This document shows, in pieces, positions 36,666-37,823 of a stretch of DNA of 37,823 nt. Within the stretch, counting starts at the first letter, position 1. Each line of letters opens with the position of its first letter. The notes beneath the pieces are model-generated. The model made no database searches. It saw only the letters and a program-made list of their open reading frames with translations, and was not told where the DNA came from. The DNA comes from Isochrysis galbana (taxonomy: Eukaryota > Haptophyta > Isochrysidales > Isochrysidaceae), in the NCBI GenBank assembly GCA_018136815.1, contig CM030931.1:3871725-3909547 (forward strand), in the 5' to 3' direction. A program made the translations under genes and the position numbers.

Positions 36666-37823
36666 TGTCGAGTCGAGCGCTACCGGAGGGCTCTGAGCCA
36701 CTCCGTCGCGAGGGCACCGGCGGCTAGCGCGGCGCTTTGTCCCTCCCCACCGGGAGTCCGGGTGAATGAAATTCTGGACTGGGTCGGGCAACCCCATTCG
36801 GGTGTATGGACAGGGAACGAACGGCGAACGAAGGACTGTGGGGCAGCGAGGCGCTCTAGCGGCCCTAGTGTGATGGGTTGTAAGAGATTGTTAGACCTAC
36901 AAAGAACTCTTCCTCAGGGAGGGAGCCTAAGCTGCTTGAGTGCAGCGACGCAGCGAACAACGACGGACAAACGAGCCTGAGAACAACAGGATACACCGAC
37001 TCACGAACACACCGGAATCATTCACCCAAACAAAGCAAATTATCAAGCAACCGCGACCCAAATCACCGATAACTCAAACACGTCGCGAGAGACGAGAGAG
37101 AGAGCGAGAGAGAGAGAGACTCCGCAGCGACGGCCGGAGCGTGTCTCCGTTGTAACTTCCCACGTAGCGGAGAGTCCGAAGGGGAGCGTCATGTCGCGCG
37201 ACCACGGCGATCACTTTGGATACAGATCGCAACGAGATGTTCTTCACACGAGAAAATCTTGCCGTTGAGCGTGAACCTTCTAGACGCTTCTAACGAACAA
37301 CCCTGAGTAGCAACCAAGGGGAAGAAACACCAAAGGGGCCAAGGCTTGCATGTACTTGCATCAAGGGGAAAGATTCCCTCACCTAGGAAGCGAACCTACA
37401 CCGATCTCCAAGGGGAGATGGCAAATTAAACCTCAAATCTCGAGCGGCTAGAGCAACCGACTCGCTCGCCAAAACCTTGACCGAGAAGAAAGAAGCAGGA
37501 CCTACAAGCCAAGGGTAGCGGACCTAAGGAATGTGAGAGGAAGTTTCCGAACGCAACGCCAACGCCGAACGCGGGGATTCAACGAAACCCTAACCAGGCC
37601 AAGCAGAACCTACGAAGAACAGGCCTGGACACAACGAAAGTCAGCAGGTCCCAAGAAAGAACCGGAACCTCAACAAGAACGACAAGCCTTGCAAGAAGCT
37701 AAACAGCCTTCACAAGGTAACTCGAGAGCCTGAGACAAGCGCGCAGCGAGTGACATGCGACCTGGCTCCTTTGGTCAAGATTACCCGAAAGGAGGAAACC
37801 TGGAATCTAGACCTGACAAACAG
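36666..37823 (-). repeat. 5' LTR, cut by the window edge
   Basis: It aligns with 24736-25909 throughout. I count about 20 small length differences, most of one base in short runs (for example CTTCCCTCAGG versus CTTCCTCAGG, GACCCCAAATC versus GACCCAAATC), and only a handful of substitutions. The outer part, including the promoter, lies beyond the window. Confidence 0.92.

Larger units (their letters stand above)
24736..37823 (-). mobile_element. Chromodomain Ty3/gypsy LTR retrotransposon carrying a DNA methyltransferase-like domain
   Basis: The element reads on the minus strand and runs off the right edge of the window. Order: 5' LTR (36666 to beyond 37823), 12-nt self-complementary primer site, gag, UAG, pol, polypurine tract, 3' LTR (24736-26278). 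The Pol order protease-RT-RNase H-integrase-chromodomain is that of chromoviruses. The left edge reads TG (minus strand: CA). The target-site duplication cannot be seen because the right end is missing. If both LTRs have equal length the element is about 13.4 kb, large for this group, partly because of the extra N-terminal region of Pol. Confidence 0.92.

Overview
The window looks like nuclear DNA of a GC-rich unicellular eukaryote, most likely an alga. The reasons are short GT-AG introns (about 80-110 bp) in two protein-coding genes, pyrimidine-rich leaders ahead of genes, eukaryotic families (EF-hand, neuropathy-target-esterase-type patatin, armadillo-repeat proteins, a chromodomain Ty3/gypsy retroelement, a LINE fragment) and many dispersed non-coding repeats. 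There is no operon structure and no rRNA, tRNA or CRISPR. The species cannot be fixed from the sequence alone; a haptophyte or stramenopile is a guess.

Layout. 1-1440: no gene, two dispersed repeats and a CT-rich leader. 1449-2250: two-exon EF-hand protein with a CaaX-like tail. 2370-4980: retroelement-like region with small conserved hairpins, a frame-broken ORF1-like protein, a cluster of perfect stem-loops and a 60-bp tandem tail. 5251-10696: five-exon (one intron optional) NTE/PNPLA6-like phospholipase with cyclic-nucleotide-binding-like domains and an intact Ser-Asp patatin site. 10697-14120: gene-poor, with a second copy of the ORF1 start, paired direct repeats and GC-rich palindromes. 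14121-18122 (minus): 23 armadillo repeats of 41 residues, a SAM-like domain, then an ADP-ribosyltransferase-like domain, with about three frame breaks. 18905-24015 (minus): a tandem paralogue of about 34.5 armadillo repeats whose 3' end is replaced in frame by the C-terminus of a LINE reverse transcriptase. 24736 to the window end (minus): a large chromodomain-type Ty3/gypsy LTR retrotransposon, complete except for the outer part of its 5' LTR.

The retrotransposon is the most unusual object. Its 2.5 kb-codon Pol reads in order: low-complexity region, a phage/bacterial-type cytosine methyltransferase-like domain with an intact Pro-Pro-Cys motif, aspartic protease, reverse transcriptase, RNase H, integrase, chromodomain. 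Gag and Pol share a frame and are separated only by one UAG codon, which suggests stop-codon readthrough. The 12 nt directly inside the 5' LTR are perfectly complementary to a 12-nt stretch in the LTR, which suggests Tf1-like self-priming instead of tRNA priming.

Two further themes stand out. The armadillo arrays show segmental duplications at exact multiples of the 123-bp unit (9, 7 and 2 units), so they are evolving by recombination next to an ADP-ribosyltransferase module. A dispersed family of tiny hairpins keeps its pairing while its stem sequence changes, and three copies sit a few bases ahead of a conserved ATG-GAG-CGC-GCG-CC start. Several reading frames are broken by single-base deletions, mostly in repetitive parts, and the two LTRs differ mainly by one-base indels; uncorrected assembly errors are a serious alternative to real pseudogenisation.
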